A stretch of 64,000 nucleotides of DNA from Halorubrum cibi (GTDB lineage Archaea; Halobacteriota; Halobacteria; Halobacteriales; Haloferacaceae). The stretch spans positions 372,001 to 436,000 of the forward strand of contig NZ_FXTD01000001.1 of NCBI RefSeq assembly GCF_900182635.1, given 5' to 3'. The position numbers and the translations under genes are program-made. Positions within the stretch are counted from its first letter, which is position 1. Every line of letters begins with the position of its first letter. This document shows, in pieces, positions 16,009 to 24,463 of this stretch. Below the pieces are notes generated by a model. The model was not told the DNA's origin and did no database searches. It saw nothing but the letters and a program-made list of their open reading frames with translations.

Positions 16009-17250
16009 TCACTCGCCCGGCTTCGGATCCTCCCCGGCCGCCGTTCCCCCGCCGAGCCACGAGACGGCCGCCCGTTCGAACGGCTCCGAGTGTCCCATCA
16101 GCGTGGTCCCGAGTATCGCCATCACGAGGACGTAGCCGACGGCGAAGGCGTTGAGCGTCGCGGCCACCGCCGGGTCGAACGTGCCGGCCGCGGCCCCGTT
16201 GGCGGCGACCGTCGCGATGATGAGCGAGAACTCCCCGCGGGTGGTCATCCCGAGCCCGACGCGACTCGACCGCCAGGCGTCGAGGCCGAACGCGCGCCCG
16301 GCGAGGTAGCCCGTGACGAGCTTCGTCGGCGTAGTCACGACCACCGCGAGCGCGACGAGCGCGGCGACGCCGCCGAACAGCGCCGGGTCGGTGACCAGCC
16401 CGATCCAGAAGAAGAACACTCCGGCGAAGGTGTCGCGGACGGGCTCCAAGAGCGTCTCGACCTCGTGGACGTAGTCGGTCGCGGAGAAGGCCATCCCGAC
16501 GAAGAAGGCGGCGACGGCCTCGCTGACACCGAGCGCGAGCGCCGCGCCCGCGATGAACACGACGGTCGCGATCGACCGCAGCGTGACGAACTCCTTGTTG
16601 TCGGTCTCCACCAGCCGGTCGAACGCCGGCGTCCCGAACCGGACGAGCCCCAGCAACACGAGGATGAACCCGATCGCGATCCCGACGTCCGTCGCGGCGG
16701 CGGCGACGTCGCCGCCGCCGAGCACCAGCGCGGCCGCGACCGCGAGGTAGACGGCGATGAAGAGGTCCTCGTACACCAGGGTGCCGAGCATCGGTTCGGC
16801 CTCGTCGTTCGCGATCCAGCCGAGGTCGATGAGCGACTTCGTGATCACGGCCGACGAGGAGATGTAGACGATCCCCGCGAGCAGGAACGCCGGCAGGAAC
16901 GCGCCGAAGACGAGCCAGCCGAGGACGAGCCCGACGCCGAAGTTCGCGAGGTCGATCGTCCCTGCCGTCCCGATCTCCGAGCGCCGAGCGAGCAGGCGAT
17001 CGAGGTTGAACTCCAACCCCAGAAAGAAGAGGAGGAAGACGATCCCGAGCTCCGCCCCGAGCGCGATGAACTCCGTCTCCGGGACGTGGACGGTGCCGAA
17101 CCCGGGGATGGAGAGCCGGCCGAGGACGTGCTCGCCGAGTGCCATCCCGACGACGATGTAGAAGGGGATCACCGACTGTCCGAGCCGGTGTGCGACCGCG
17201 CCGGCGACCGCGATCGCGGCGAACATGACGCCGACGTCGAGAAGCGCCAC
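16009..17250 (-). CDS. Cation:proton antiporter (CPA2, KhtU/Kef-like)
   Basis: A 413-aa membrane protein with about 12 TM segments (Na_H_exchanger family). Diagnostic stretches are FYIVVGMALGEHVL, LFFLGLEFNLDRLL, the ion-site region YISSSAVITKSLIDLGW and GLGMTTRGEFSLIIA. It uses a GTG start at 17250; a downstream ATG at 17226 is an alternative. It lies 97 nt after the gene for a KhtT-like regulatory subunit, so the two probably form a K+(cation)/H+ antiporter gated by that subunit. Confidence 0.9.
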   Translation of the reverse strand: MALLDVGVMFAAIAVAGAVAHRLGQSVIPFYIVVGMALGEHVLGRLSIPGFGTVHVPETEFIALGAELGIVFLLFFLGLEFNLDRLLARRSEIGTAGTIDLANFGVGLVLGWLVFGAFLPAFLLAGIVYISSSAVITKSLIDLGWIANDEAEPMLGTLVYEDLFIAVYLAVAAALVLGGGDVAAAATDVGIAIGFILVLLGLVRFGTPAFDRLVETDNKEFVTLRSIATVVFIAGAALALGVSEAVAAFFVGMAFSATDYVHEVETLLEPVRDTFAGVFFFWIGLVTDPALFGGVAALVALAVVVTTPTKLVTGYLAGRAFGLDAWRSSRVGLGMTTRGEFSLIIATVAANGAAAGTFDPAVAATLNAFAVGYVLVMAILGTTLMGHSEPFERAAVSWLGGGTAAGEDPKPGE

Positions 17251-17347
17251 TACCGGTCACCTCCGCGGACGGATTCGTGAGAGTCGCCGGAGCGTGCGCG
17301 GCGGCTGAGATGCGCGTGACGCGCCGTCGTCGTCGCCGTCGCGTCCG

Positions 17348-17827
17348 TCATTCCGTCAGGAGCTCCTCGAAGGCCTCGCAGTTCTCGCGGGTGCCGACCC
17401 CGATCACGGTGTCGCCCTCGCGGAGGACCGTGCCGGCGTCGGGGCTGTCGATGACCTCGTCGCCGCGCTGGATGGCGACGACCGCGAGCCCGGTCCGGTT
17501 GCCGATGTCGGCGCTCTCCAGCGTCTCGTCGACGAGCGGGGAGCCCGGCGGAAGCTCGTACCACTCGAGGAGGATACCGCCCGGTAGGGTGGTCTCCTGG
17601 GTCGCTGGCTCCAGCGGCTGGAAGTGTGCGCCCTCGATGATCGACCCGATCGTGCGGGCGAGATCGTCGCCGAACTCGAAGGTCTTCTCGCTGTCCGCGC
17701 TCGGCTCAGGACGGTAGAACAGCTCCCGTTTGCCCGTGTTGTGGATGACGACGATCATCTCGCCGTCGTCGAGTTCGATCTCGAACTTCTTTCCGACGCC
17801 CGGAAGGTCGGATTCGGTGATCGTCAT
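17348..17827 (-). CDS. Cation:proton antiporter regulatory subunit (KhtT-like, TrkA-C domain)
   Basis: A 159-aa cytosolic protein. Residues 1-70 form a KhtT-like N-terminal domain (TESDLPGVGKKFEIELDDGEMIVVIHNTGKRELFY). Residues about 75-159 are a TrkA-C/RCK-C domain (SADIGNRTGLAVVAIQRGDEVIDSPDAGTVLREGDTVIGVGTREN) that binds small ligands; c-di-AMP is the known ligand in bacterial KhtT. The gene precedes the antiporter in the same direction. Confidence 0.9.
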   Translation of the reverse strand: MTITESDLPGVGKKFEIELDDGEMIVVIHNTGKRELFYRPEPSADSEKTFEFGDDLARTIGSIIEGAHFQPLEPATQETTLPGGILLEWYELPPGSPLVDETLESADIGNRTGLAVVAIQRGDEVIDSPDAGTVLREGDTVIGVGTRENCEAFEELLTE

Positions 17828-17968
17828 ACGAAACGTACGACCGCCCCCGGTAATAGTCCTGTACACTACGTCCGTACCCGACGCCGGGGCGGTCGCGGCG
17901 GACTCCCGTCCGACGGACGTCTGCCGCCGGCACCAAACGCTAAGTAGACCGGGTTCGAGAAGACACCT

Positions 17969-18265
17969 ATGTGGCGCTCCCCGAGGAGCCGGGACCGTCG
18001 GACCGTGGTCTGTATCGCGTGCGGGGAGTCGGTGTTGCGCGAGGACGCGCGCGAGTACGACAAGGAAGGGAACCGCTGGGACCGGCGGGACAAGGAGTTC
18101 GAGCACCTCTGTGTCGACTGCGACGACGAGCTCTGTCACCAGCCGCGGGACGGCCTCGAGTCGCTCGTGCTCTCCATCGAGTCCGACGGCCTCTCACAGG
18201 AGGAGTTCCTCGCCCGGTACGCCGACGCCGTCGCCGACTCCGCGAAGCACCTCGACGACGGTTAG
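17969..18265 (+). CDS. Small zinc-finger-like protein, 98 aa (DUF7562-like)
   Basis: Two cysteine pairs, CIACG (residues 15-19) and CVDCDDELC (about 48-56), suggest a zinc ribbon with a long spacer; a further helical part SLVLSIESDGLSQEEFLARYADAVADSAK follows. It resembles a small haloarchaeal family of unknown function annotated, as I recall, as DUF7562. It is divergent from the antiporter subunit gene and precedes the RNase R gene in the same direction. Confidence 0.7.
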   Translation: MWRSPRSRDRRTVVCIACGESVLREDAREYDKEGNRWDRRDKEFEHLCVDCDDELCHQPRDGLESLVLSIESDGLSQEEFLARYADAVADSAKHLDDG

Positions 18266-18353
18266 AACGAACGCGGGGTATCCGACGAACGCGATCGAGT
18301 CCCGGTCGAACCTCCCCGACAGGCCTTTCTAACGGACCCGCGTTGGTCCGCGT

Positions 18354-19652
18354 ATGTCAGACGACGAGCCGAAACAGGGCTCCGCCGAGGACCAAGGCCC
18401 CGTGACGGTCACCGAGGCGTTGGCCGAGCGGCTGGCCGACAAGCGCGAGGACCTGTTCGAGGAGTTCGGCATTCGCGACGAGTTCCCGCCGGCGGTCCTC
18501 CGCGAGGCCGAGGCCCGAACCGAGGGCGTCCCCGAGGAGATCCAAGCCGAGATCGACGAGCGGCGGGACCTCCGTGATCTCACCACCTGGACGACCGACC
18601 CGATCGACGCGCAGGACTTCGACGACGCCATCTCGATCGAGCGCGAGGAGGACGCCTACCGGCTGTGGGTCCACATCGCCGACGTGACCCACTACGTCAC
18701 GCCCGACACCGCGATGTGGGAGGAGGCGGTCGAGCGCGCCAACACGGTGTACCTGCCCGCCTACACGATCCACATGCTGCCGCCGGTGCTCGCCGAGACC
18801 GTCTGCTCTCTCGTCCCCAACGAGGACCGGCTCGCGCACACGGTGGAGATGGAGATCGACGACGAGACCCTCTCCTTCGAGGACGTCGAGATCTACAAGT
18901 CCGTGATCAACTCCGACGAGCGGCTCACCTACAACGAGTGTGAGAACCGACTGGAGGACCCCTCCCTGCCGCTCGGCGAGGAGAACGAGCTCGCCTACGA
19001 GCTGGCGGACCGCATGCACGAACAGCGCAAGGAGGACGGCTCGCTCGTCCTCAACCCGAGCCGCGACCGCGCACACACGATCATCGAGGAGTCGATGCTC
19101 AAGGCGAACAAGGCGGTGACGCACACCCTGATGTGGGACCGTGGCGTCGAGGCGATGTACCGCGTCCACCCGCAGCCGACGCCCGACCAGTGGAACGAGG
19201 CGTTAAAGGAGATCCAGGAGCTCGACGGCGTCTCGATCCCCGGCTCCGCGTGGGGCGACGACCCCCGGAAGGCGGTCAACGCGGCCTTGGAGGAGTCGCC
19301 CGACCGCCAGCTCAACAAGATCCAGCGGGCCGTGTTGAAGGTGATGCCGCGCGCGAAGTACATGAATGACCCGTTCGGCGGCCACCACGCGCTCAACTTC
19401 GACATCTACGGCCACTTCACCTCACCCATCCGCCGTCTCTCCGACATGATCAACCACTGGATCGTCCACGAGAACGACGTGCCCGAGAACCTGATCGAGC
19501 TCTGTGACCGCGCCAGCGACAAACAGAAGGACGGCGAGACGGCCGAACGCCTCTACAAGCAGTTCCTCCAGGAACAGGGACTCGACCCCTACGCCGTGAA
19601 CAACCGCGGGCTGGAGGTCGTCGAGGAGGAGGAGGCGAAACACACGGTCTAA
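18354..19652 (+). CDS. rnr: RNase R/RNB-domain exoribonuclease
   Basis: A 432-aa 3'-5' exoribonuclease of the RNase II/R family. The catalytic acidic cluster is Asp82, Asp88, Asp90 and Asp91 in TDPIDAQDFDDAI, matching the D-x5-D-x-DD spacing of RNase II. HIADVTHYV, TVYLPAYTIHMLP and the late FDIYGHFTSPIRRLSDMINH complete the RNB domain. It has only the RNB core with a 75-residue N-terminal stretch; cold-shock and S1 domains are absent, as expected for the haloarchaeal form. Role: RNA decay or processing. Confidence 0.92.
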   Translation: MSDDEPKQGSAEDQGPVTVTEALAERLADKREDLFEEFGIRDEFPPAVLREAEARTEGVPEEIQAEIDERRDLRDLTTWTTDPIDAQDFDDAISIEREEDAYRLWVHIADVTHYVTPDTAMWEEAVERANTVYLPAYTIHMLPPVLAETVCSLVPNEDRLAHTVEMEIDDETLSFEDVEIYKSVINSDERLTYNECENRLEDPSLPLGEENELAYELADRMHEQRKEDGSLVLNPSRDRAHTIIEESMLKANKAVTHTLMWDRGVEAMYRVHPQPTPDQWNEALKEIQELDGVSIPGSAWGDDPRKAVNAALEESPDRQLNKIQRAVLKVMPRAKYMNDPFGGHHALNFDIYGHFTSPIRRLSDMINHWIVHENDVPENLIELCDRASDKQKDGETAERLYKQFLQEQGLDPYAVNNRGLEVVEEEEAKHTV

Positions 19653-19748
19653 AGGGCCATACGACTGATCTACGCGATCGTGCCTGACCACGCGCGTCGA
19701 GAGTGATACCCCCGAAGGGTTTTGCTCCTTGACGAATTATCGCCACAC

Positions 19749-20024
19749 ATGGCACGAGCCGACCCGGGCGATGTGGACGCACCCGAGAGGGAAATCCGAT
19801 TGCTGAAGAACCCTGACGGGCAGTGGACGGCTCGTGACCTCCGTCTCGGGGTGACTGCCCAGGGTGACAGCCGGAGTGCCGCGCTCGACGCCCTCGACGA
19901 CGTCGTCGAGGCGGTAGCGGGCGACGGTGGTCACCCTCCAACCGACGAGGAGATCCGTGACCTCGGCGTCGATCCCGAAACGGGCCGGACGCAAGGCGAC
20001 GAACTCCCCGACGTGCTACAGTAG
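19749..20024 (+). CDS. hicB: HicB-like antitoxin
   Basis: A 91-aa protein. Residues 15-55 follow the HicB partial RNase H-like fold: REIRLLKNPDGQWTARDLRLGVTAQGDSRSAALDALDDVVEAV. The rest is an acidic tail. It precedes the toxin gene by two bases. GC content looks slightly lower than in the flanking rnr and leuS genes, in line with an acquired module. HicB normally blocks HicA and represses the operon; no DNA-binding domain is evident, so autoregulation is unclear. Confidence 0.85.
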   Translation: MARADPGDVDAPEREIRLLKNPDGQWTARDLRLGVTAQGDSRSAALDALDDVVEAVAGDGGHPPTDEEIRDLGVDPETGRTQGDELPDVLQ

Positions 20025-20026
20025 CG

Positions 20027-20284
20027 ATGGTGACGCGGGATTTCTCGGGTGAGGACGTGTACAAGGTACTGGTGAACATCGGCGGCTTTCGGCACGTCCG
20101 GACCACGGGGGATCACCTGATTCTGCGGTGGGATCCACCGAAACGTCACGACGACACGGACCCTCGCGTCGTGACCGTTCCGCTCCACGACTCGATCAGC
20201 ATCGGGACGCTCCACGACATCGCTGACGACGCCGGCGCGGAGAGTTTCGAAGCGTTCTGCGAATGGATCGACGAGCATCGGTAG
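20027..20284 (+). CDS. hicA: HicA-like toxin (mRNA interferase)
   Basis: An 85-aa double-stranded-RNA-binding-fold toxin. The family pattern is clear: FSGEDVYKVLVNIGGFRHVRTTGDHLILRW, with catalytic His30 in the GDH motif, then VVTVPLHDSISIGTLHDIADDAG. HicA cleaves mRNA when freed from HicB. The order is antitoxin then toxin, the reverse of the classical hicAB order but common in archaea. Confidence 0.87.
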   Translation: MVTRDFSGEDVYKVLVNIGGFRHVRTTGDHLILRWDPPKRHDDTDPRVVTVPLHDSISIGTLHDIADDAGAESFEAFCEWIDEHR

Positions 20285-20426
20285 CGTTCTATCTCGGCGG
20301 ACGGTACACGTCGTGAGCGCCCACTTCATCGGAAGAACGAACCTGAAAACGGACTCCTCTCGCTGATCCCCACGGATCGGTCGAAGCGGTATCGGGACGA
20401 CGTTGTAGGCTATCGAACCCGCTCGG

Positions 20427-23099
20427 TCACTCCGCGATGTCGATCGCGGGCCGTCCCGGCTCGGCGTGGCGGGCCGTCTCCGGGTCGGCGTCCGCGGCGC
20501 GCTCGACGACGACGGGGGCGTCGAACTCGCGTTCGATCAGCCACGCGGCCGCGCGCAGCGCGGCGTACTCCTCGTCGCCGGAGAGCGTCTCCGAGAGCGC
20601 CTCCCGCTCCGCCTGGAGGTCCTGCCCGTAGGACGCCGCCGCGTCTCCCTGATCGCGGATGTGGTCTTCGCTCATCAGCTCGCCGATCAGGTTGTCGGCG
20701 TCGCTGTCGATCGCGATCTCGAGCGCGTCGTACTTCCAGTCGGGCGCGACGACGACGTCGATCCGCTTCGGGTCCTGAATGTCGGCGACGTCGACGATGT
20801 CGCGGACGTCCTCGCGCGTGTTCGACACCAGCCGTCGGCGGCGCTCCACCGTCTCGCGGTCGGCGGTCGCGGCCGGCCAGTCGGCCTCGACGACGAAGCC
20901 GTCCCGTCCGAGCGTCTCCCACAACTCCTCGGCGAGGTGCGGCGCGACCGGCGCGAGCAGTCGGACCGCGGCGTCCAGCCCGCGCTCATAGACCGCGGGG
21001 TGCGGCTCCGCGTGCTCGCGGTAGCCCCGGAGCGTCCGGACGAGGTCCTGCACCTCGCGCAACGCGACGTTGAACGTGAGGTCGTCGTACTCGTCCCCGG
21101 CGATGGCGACGGCGGCGTCGACCTCGTCGGCGACGTACTCGTCGACCGTGCCGCGGTCGGCGTCCGGATCGGCGGTCGTCGCGTCGCCGGCGGCGTACCC
21201 CTCGACGAGGTCGGAGAGGCGGGCTAAGAATCGGTGCGTCGACTTGACGCCCTCCTCGGACCAGTCGAAGTCGCGCTCGGGCTGGGCCGCCTGCATCATG
21301 AACAGCCGCGCCGTGTCCGCGCCGTACTCCTCGACGATCCGCTGGGGTGAGACGACGTTCCCCTTCGATTTCGACATCTTCTCGCCCTCCAGTTGGACCA
21401 TCCCCTGTGCGAGCAGGTTCGTGAACGGCTCGCGGTGTTCGAGCCCCTCCTCGTCGGCCAGCACCTTCGTGAAGAAGCGCGAGTACAGCAGGTGCATCAC
21501 GGCGTGTTCGATCCCACCGACGTACTGGTCGACCGGCATCCAGTCGTTGGCGCGCTCCAAGTCGAAGGGCGCGTCGGCCAGATCGGGCGAGACGTACCGC
21601 AGGAAGTACCACGAGGAGTCGACGAACGTGTCCATCGTGTCGGTCTCGCGGGTCGCGGCCGCGCCGCACTCCGGGCACGTCGTCTCCTTCCACTCCTCGG
21701 CGGCGTCCAGCGGGTTTCCGGTCGTGTTGATGAACTCCGGCAGCTCCACCGGCAGGTCCTCGTCCGGCACCGAGACGGGGCCGCAGTCGTCGCAGTGGAC
21801 GACCGGGATCGGTGTCCCCCAGTAGCGCTGGCGGGAGATGCCCCAGTCGCGCAGCTGGTACTGGGTCGCCGCCTCCGCGCTCTCGACGTCCTCCGTCAGC
21901 CGCTCGCAGGCCGTCTCGCTGTCGAGACCGCCGTACTCGCCGGAGTTCACGAGAACGCCGTCGTCGGTGAACGCCGCCTCGCTGGCGTCCGGGGCGTCCG
22001 GGATCGTCTCCCCGTCCCACTCGTCCGGCTCCGGGGCGATCACGGGACGGATCTCGACGCCCTTCTTCGTCGCGAACGCGTGGTCGCGCTCGTCGTGAGC
22101 CGGCACGGCCATCAGCGCGCCCGTCCCCACGTCCGAGAGGACGAAGTCGGCGACGAAGACGGGGATCTCCTCGCCCGTGACCGGGTTCGTGGCGGTCAGC
22201 CCCGTCTCGACGCCGTTCGGCTCGTCGCCGTCTGGGTCGGCCTCGTGGTGGACGAACTCGTGGACCGCGTCGTCCTCCTCGGCCAGCTCCTGGCTGATCG
22301 GATGGTCGGGCGCGAGCGCGAAGAACGTCGCGCCGAAGACGGTGTCGACGCGGGTGGTGAACGCCGTGACGGTGCCGTACTCCTCAATTTCGAAGTCCAG
22401 TTCGGTCCCGTGCTGCCGGCCGATCCAGTTGCGCTGCATCTGACGCACGGAGTTCGGCCACCCCTCCAGATCGTCGATGGCCTCCAGGAGTTCGTCGGCG
22501 TACTCGGTTATCTTCAGGAACCACTGGTCCAGATCGCGGGTCTCGACGGGAGTGTCACACCGCCAGCACAGCTCCGCGTCGCCCTCGACCTGCTCGTCGG
22601 CGAGGACGGTCTCACAGGAGGGACACCAGTTGACCTCGGCGTCGCGGCGCTCGACGAGCCCGGCGTCGGAAAAGCGGGAGAAGAGCCACTGGTTCCACTC
22701 GTAGTACTCGGGGGTACAGGTGGTGATCTCGCGGTCCCAGTCGTAGCCGAACCCCATCGACTTCATCTGGCCGCGCATCGTGTCGATGCAGTCGAAGGTC
22801 CAGTCGCGGGGGTTGGTATCGCGCTCCTTGGCGGCGTTCTCGGCGGGGAGACCGAAGGCGTCCCACCCCATCGGGTGGAGTACGTCGTCGCCGCGCATCC
22901 GGCGGTATCGGGCGTACGCGTCCGTGATGGTGTAGTTGCGGACGTGGCCCATGTGGAGTTTTCCGGACGGGTACGGGTACATCCCGAGGACGTACGTCGG
23001 GTCGTCGACGTCGTCCGGCGTGCGGTACACGGAGGCGTCCGCCCACGCCTCCTGCCACCGACTCTCGACCGCGGTGTGGTCGTAAGCCTCCTGAGACAT
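20427..23099 (-). CDS. leuS: Leucyl-tRNA synthetase, bacterial-type
   Basis: An 890-aa class I synthetase charging tRNA-Leu. HIGH appears as HMGH at residues 49-52 within MYPYPSGKLHMGHVRNYTI. The CP1 editing domain shows TTRVDTVFGATF (248-259) and GTGALMAVPAHDERD (325-339), and KMSKS is at 574-578. Zinc-binding cysteines occur at CPSC (159-162) and CWRC (178-181). The motif wording and domain order are those of bacterial LeuRS rather than the archaeal/eukaryal type, suggesting ancient transfer. ATG at 23099 is favoured over longer frames because it matches the family N-terminus. Confidence 0.95.
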   Translation of the reverse strand: MSQEAYDHTAVESRWQEAWADASVYRTPDDVDDPTYVLGMYPYPSGKLHMGHVRNYTITDAYARYRRMRGDDVLHPMGWDAFGLPAENAAKERDTNPRDWTFDCIDTMRGQMKSMGFGYDWDREITTCTPEYYEWNQWLFSRFSDAGLVERRDAEVNWCPSCETVLADEQVEGDAELCWRCDTPVETRDLDQWFLKITEYADELLEAIDDLEGWPNSVRQMQRNWIGRQHGTELDFEIEEYGTVTAFTTRVDTVFGATFFALAPDHPISQELAEEDDAVHEFVHHEADPDGDEPNGVETGLTATNPVTGEEIPVFVADFVLSDVGTGALMAVPAHDERDHAFATKKGVEIRPVIAPEPDEWDGETIPDAPDASEAAFTDDGVLVNSGEYGGLDSETACERLTEDVESAEAATQYQLRDWGISRQRYWGTPIPVVHCDDCGPVSVPDEDLPVELPEFINTTGNPLDAAEEWKETTCPECGAAATRETDTMDTFVDSSWYFLRYVSPDLADAPFDLERANDWMPVDQYVGGIEHAVMHLLYSRFFTKVLADEEGLEHREPFTNLLAQGMVQLEGEKMSKSKGNVVSPQRIVEEYGADTARLFMMQAAQPERDFDWSEEGVKSTHRFLARLSDLVEGYAAGDATTADPDADRGTVDEYVADEVDAAVAIAGDEYDDLTFNVALREVQDLVRTLRGYREHAEPHPAVYERGLDAAVRLLAPVAPHLAEELWETLGRDGFVVEADWPAATADRETVERRRRLVSNTREDVRDIVDVADIQDPKRIDVVVAPDWKYDALEIAIDSDADNLIGELMSEDHIRDQGDAAASYGQDLQAEREALSETLSGDEEYAALRAAAWLIEREFDAPVVVERAADADPETARHAEPGRPAIDIAE

Positions 23100-23196
23100 C
23101 TGCTTATATACTCGTGGTGCGGTCGGCGTCGTATAGCTTTCCATCCACGGGTGCGACGACCAGTAGGTTCTCGTGGTCCCTCTCCGACGTCCGTCC

Positions 23197-24426
23197 ATGG
23201 ACCACGTCGAAACGCTGGAGTGTACCCTCTGTGGTGCCGAGTACGACCCCGACCAGGTGATCTACACGTGCTCCGAACATCCGGGCGTGAAGGGGATCCT
23301 CGAGGTGAGATACGACTACGACGAAGTTCTCGATCGGTTCGACGAATCCCTCGACGGAGACGTCCGCTCGCAGTGGAAGTACCGGGCGTTCCTACCGGTC
23401 GCGGACGACGTCGAGCCCGTGACGCTCGGCGAGGGAGGGACCCCGATCCTCGACGCGCCCAGACTCGGCACGGAACTCGGCGTCGACCTCCGGGTGAAGG
23501 ACGACGGTCGGAACCCGACGGGCGTGTTGAAGGACCGCGCGACCGCGGTCTCGCTGACGAAGGCGCGGGAGTTCGGCATCGACGTCGTCACCTGCGCCTC
23601 GACGGGGAACGCGGCCGCGTCGCTCGCGGGCTTTTCCGCCCGCGGAGGCTTCGACTGCCGCCTGTTCGTCCCCGGCGACGCCCCCGAAGGAAAGCTGGCA
23701 CAGCCGCTCGTCTACGGCGCGGACGTGCTCGGCGTCCGCGGGAGCTACGACGAGGCGTACGACCTCAGCATGGAAGTGACCGAGCGGTTCGGCTGGTACA
23801 ACCGCAACGCCGCGGTCAACCCCTTCCAGGTGGAGGGGAAACGCACCGTCGGCCACGAACTGGCCGAACAGACCCGCGGGGAGGTCCCGGACTGGCTGGT
23901 GTTCTCCATGGGCGACGGCTGTACGATCGCCGGCGGGTGGAAGGGGTTCCGCGAGTTCCACGACCTCGACCTCGTCGAGGAGACTCCGCGGATGCTCGGC
24001 GTTCAAGCCGAGGGTGCGAGCGCGATCCACGACGCGTTCCACGGCCACGACGACGCCGACGAGGTCGCCGACACCGTCGCCGACAGCATCTCGGTCGGTC
24101 GCCCGCGGAACACGGTGAAGGCCTGCTCGACGCTCGAGGAGAGCGGCGGCGAGTCGGTGCTCGTGAGCGACGAGGAGATCCTCGCCGCCGAGTCGCTCCT
24201 GGGGCGAACCGAGGGGATCTACGCCGAGCCCGCGGGGGCCGCCCCGGTGGCCGGCCTCCGGAAGGCCCGCGACGCGGGCATCGTCGACGAGGGAGAGTCG
24301 GTCGTCGTCGTCGTCACCGGAAACGGACTGAAGGACACGAAAAGCGGGATGCGGGCGGGTGGCGAGGTCGAACGCATCGACCCCGCCATCGGCGACGTGG
24401 TCGAGCGGTACGACGGGGGAGACTGA
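23197..24426 (+). CDS. thrC: Threonine synthase
   Basis: A 409-aa PLP enzyme converting O-phosphohomoserine to threonine. The N-terminus has cysteines in LECTLCGAEYD and YTCSEH. The PLP lysine is Lys112 in NPTGVLKDRATA; STGNAAASLAGFSARGG is the phosphate-binding region, and NPFQVEGKRTVGHELAEQ and VFSMGDGCTIAGGWKGFREF are typical of ThrC. It is divergent from leuS with 97 nt between starts. Confidence 0.92.
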   Translation: MDHVETLECTLCGAEYDPDQVIYTCSEHPGVKGILEVRYDYDEVLDRFDESLDGDVRSQWKYRAFLPVADDVEPVTLGEGGTPILDAPRLGTELGVDLRVKDDGRNPTGVLKDRATAVSLTKAREFGIDVVTCASTGNAAASLAGFSARGGFDCRLFVPGDAPEGKLAQPLVYGADVLGVRGSYDEAYDLSMEVTERFGWYNRNAAVNPFQVEGKRTVGHELAEQTRGEVPDWLVFSMGDGCTIAGGWKGFREFHDLDLVEETPRMLGVQAEGASAIHDAFHGHDDADEVADTVADSISVGRPRNTVKACSTLEESGGESVLVSDEEILAAESLLGRTEGIYAEPAGAAPVAGLRKARDAGIVDEGESVVVVVTGNGLKDTKSGMRAGGEVERIDPAIGDVVERYDGGD

Positions 24427-24463
24427 GCCGGAGGGGTCGGGTCGGTCGAACCGGCGGGGACGC

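Noticed and set aside
14804-17260. Long minus-strand frame across the M20 hydrolase and antiporter genes
   Set aside because: It is antisense to one real gene and out of frame with the other; composition is Arg-rich shadow sequence.
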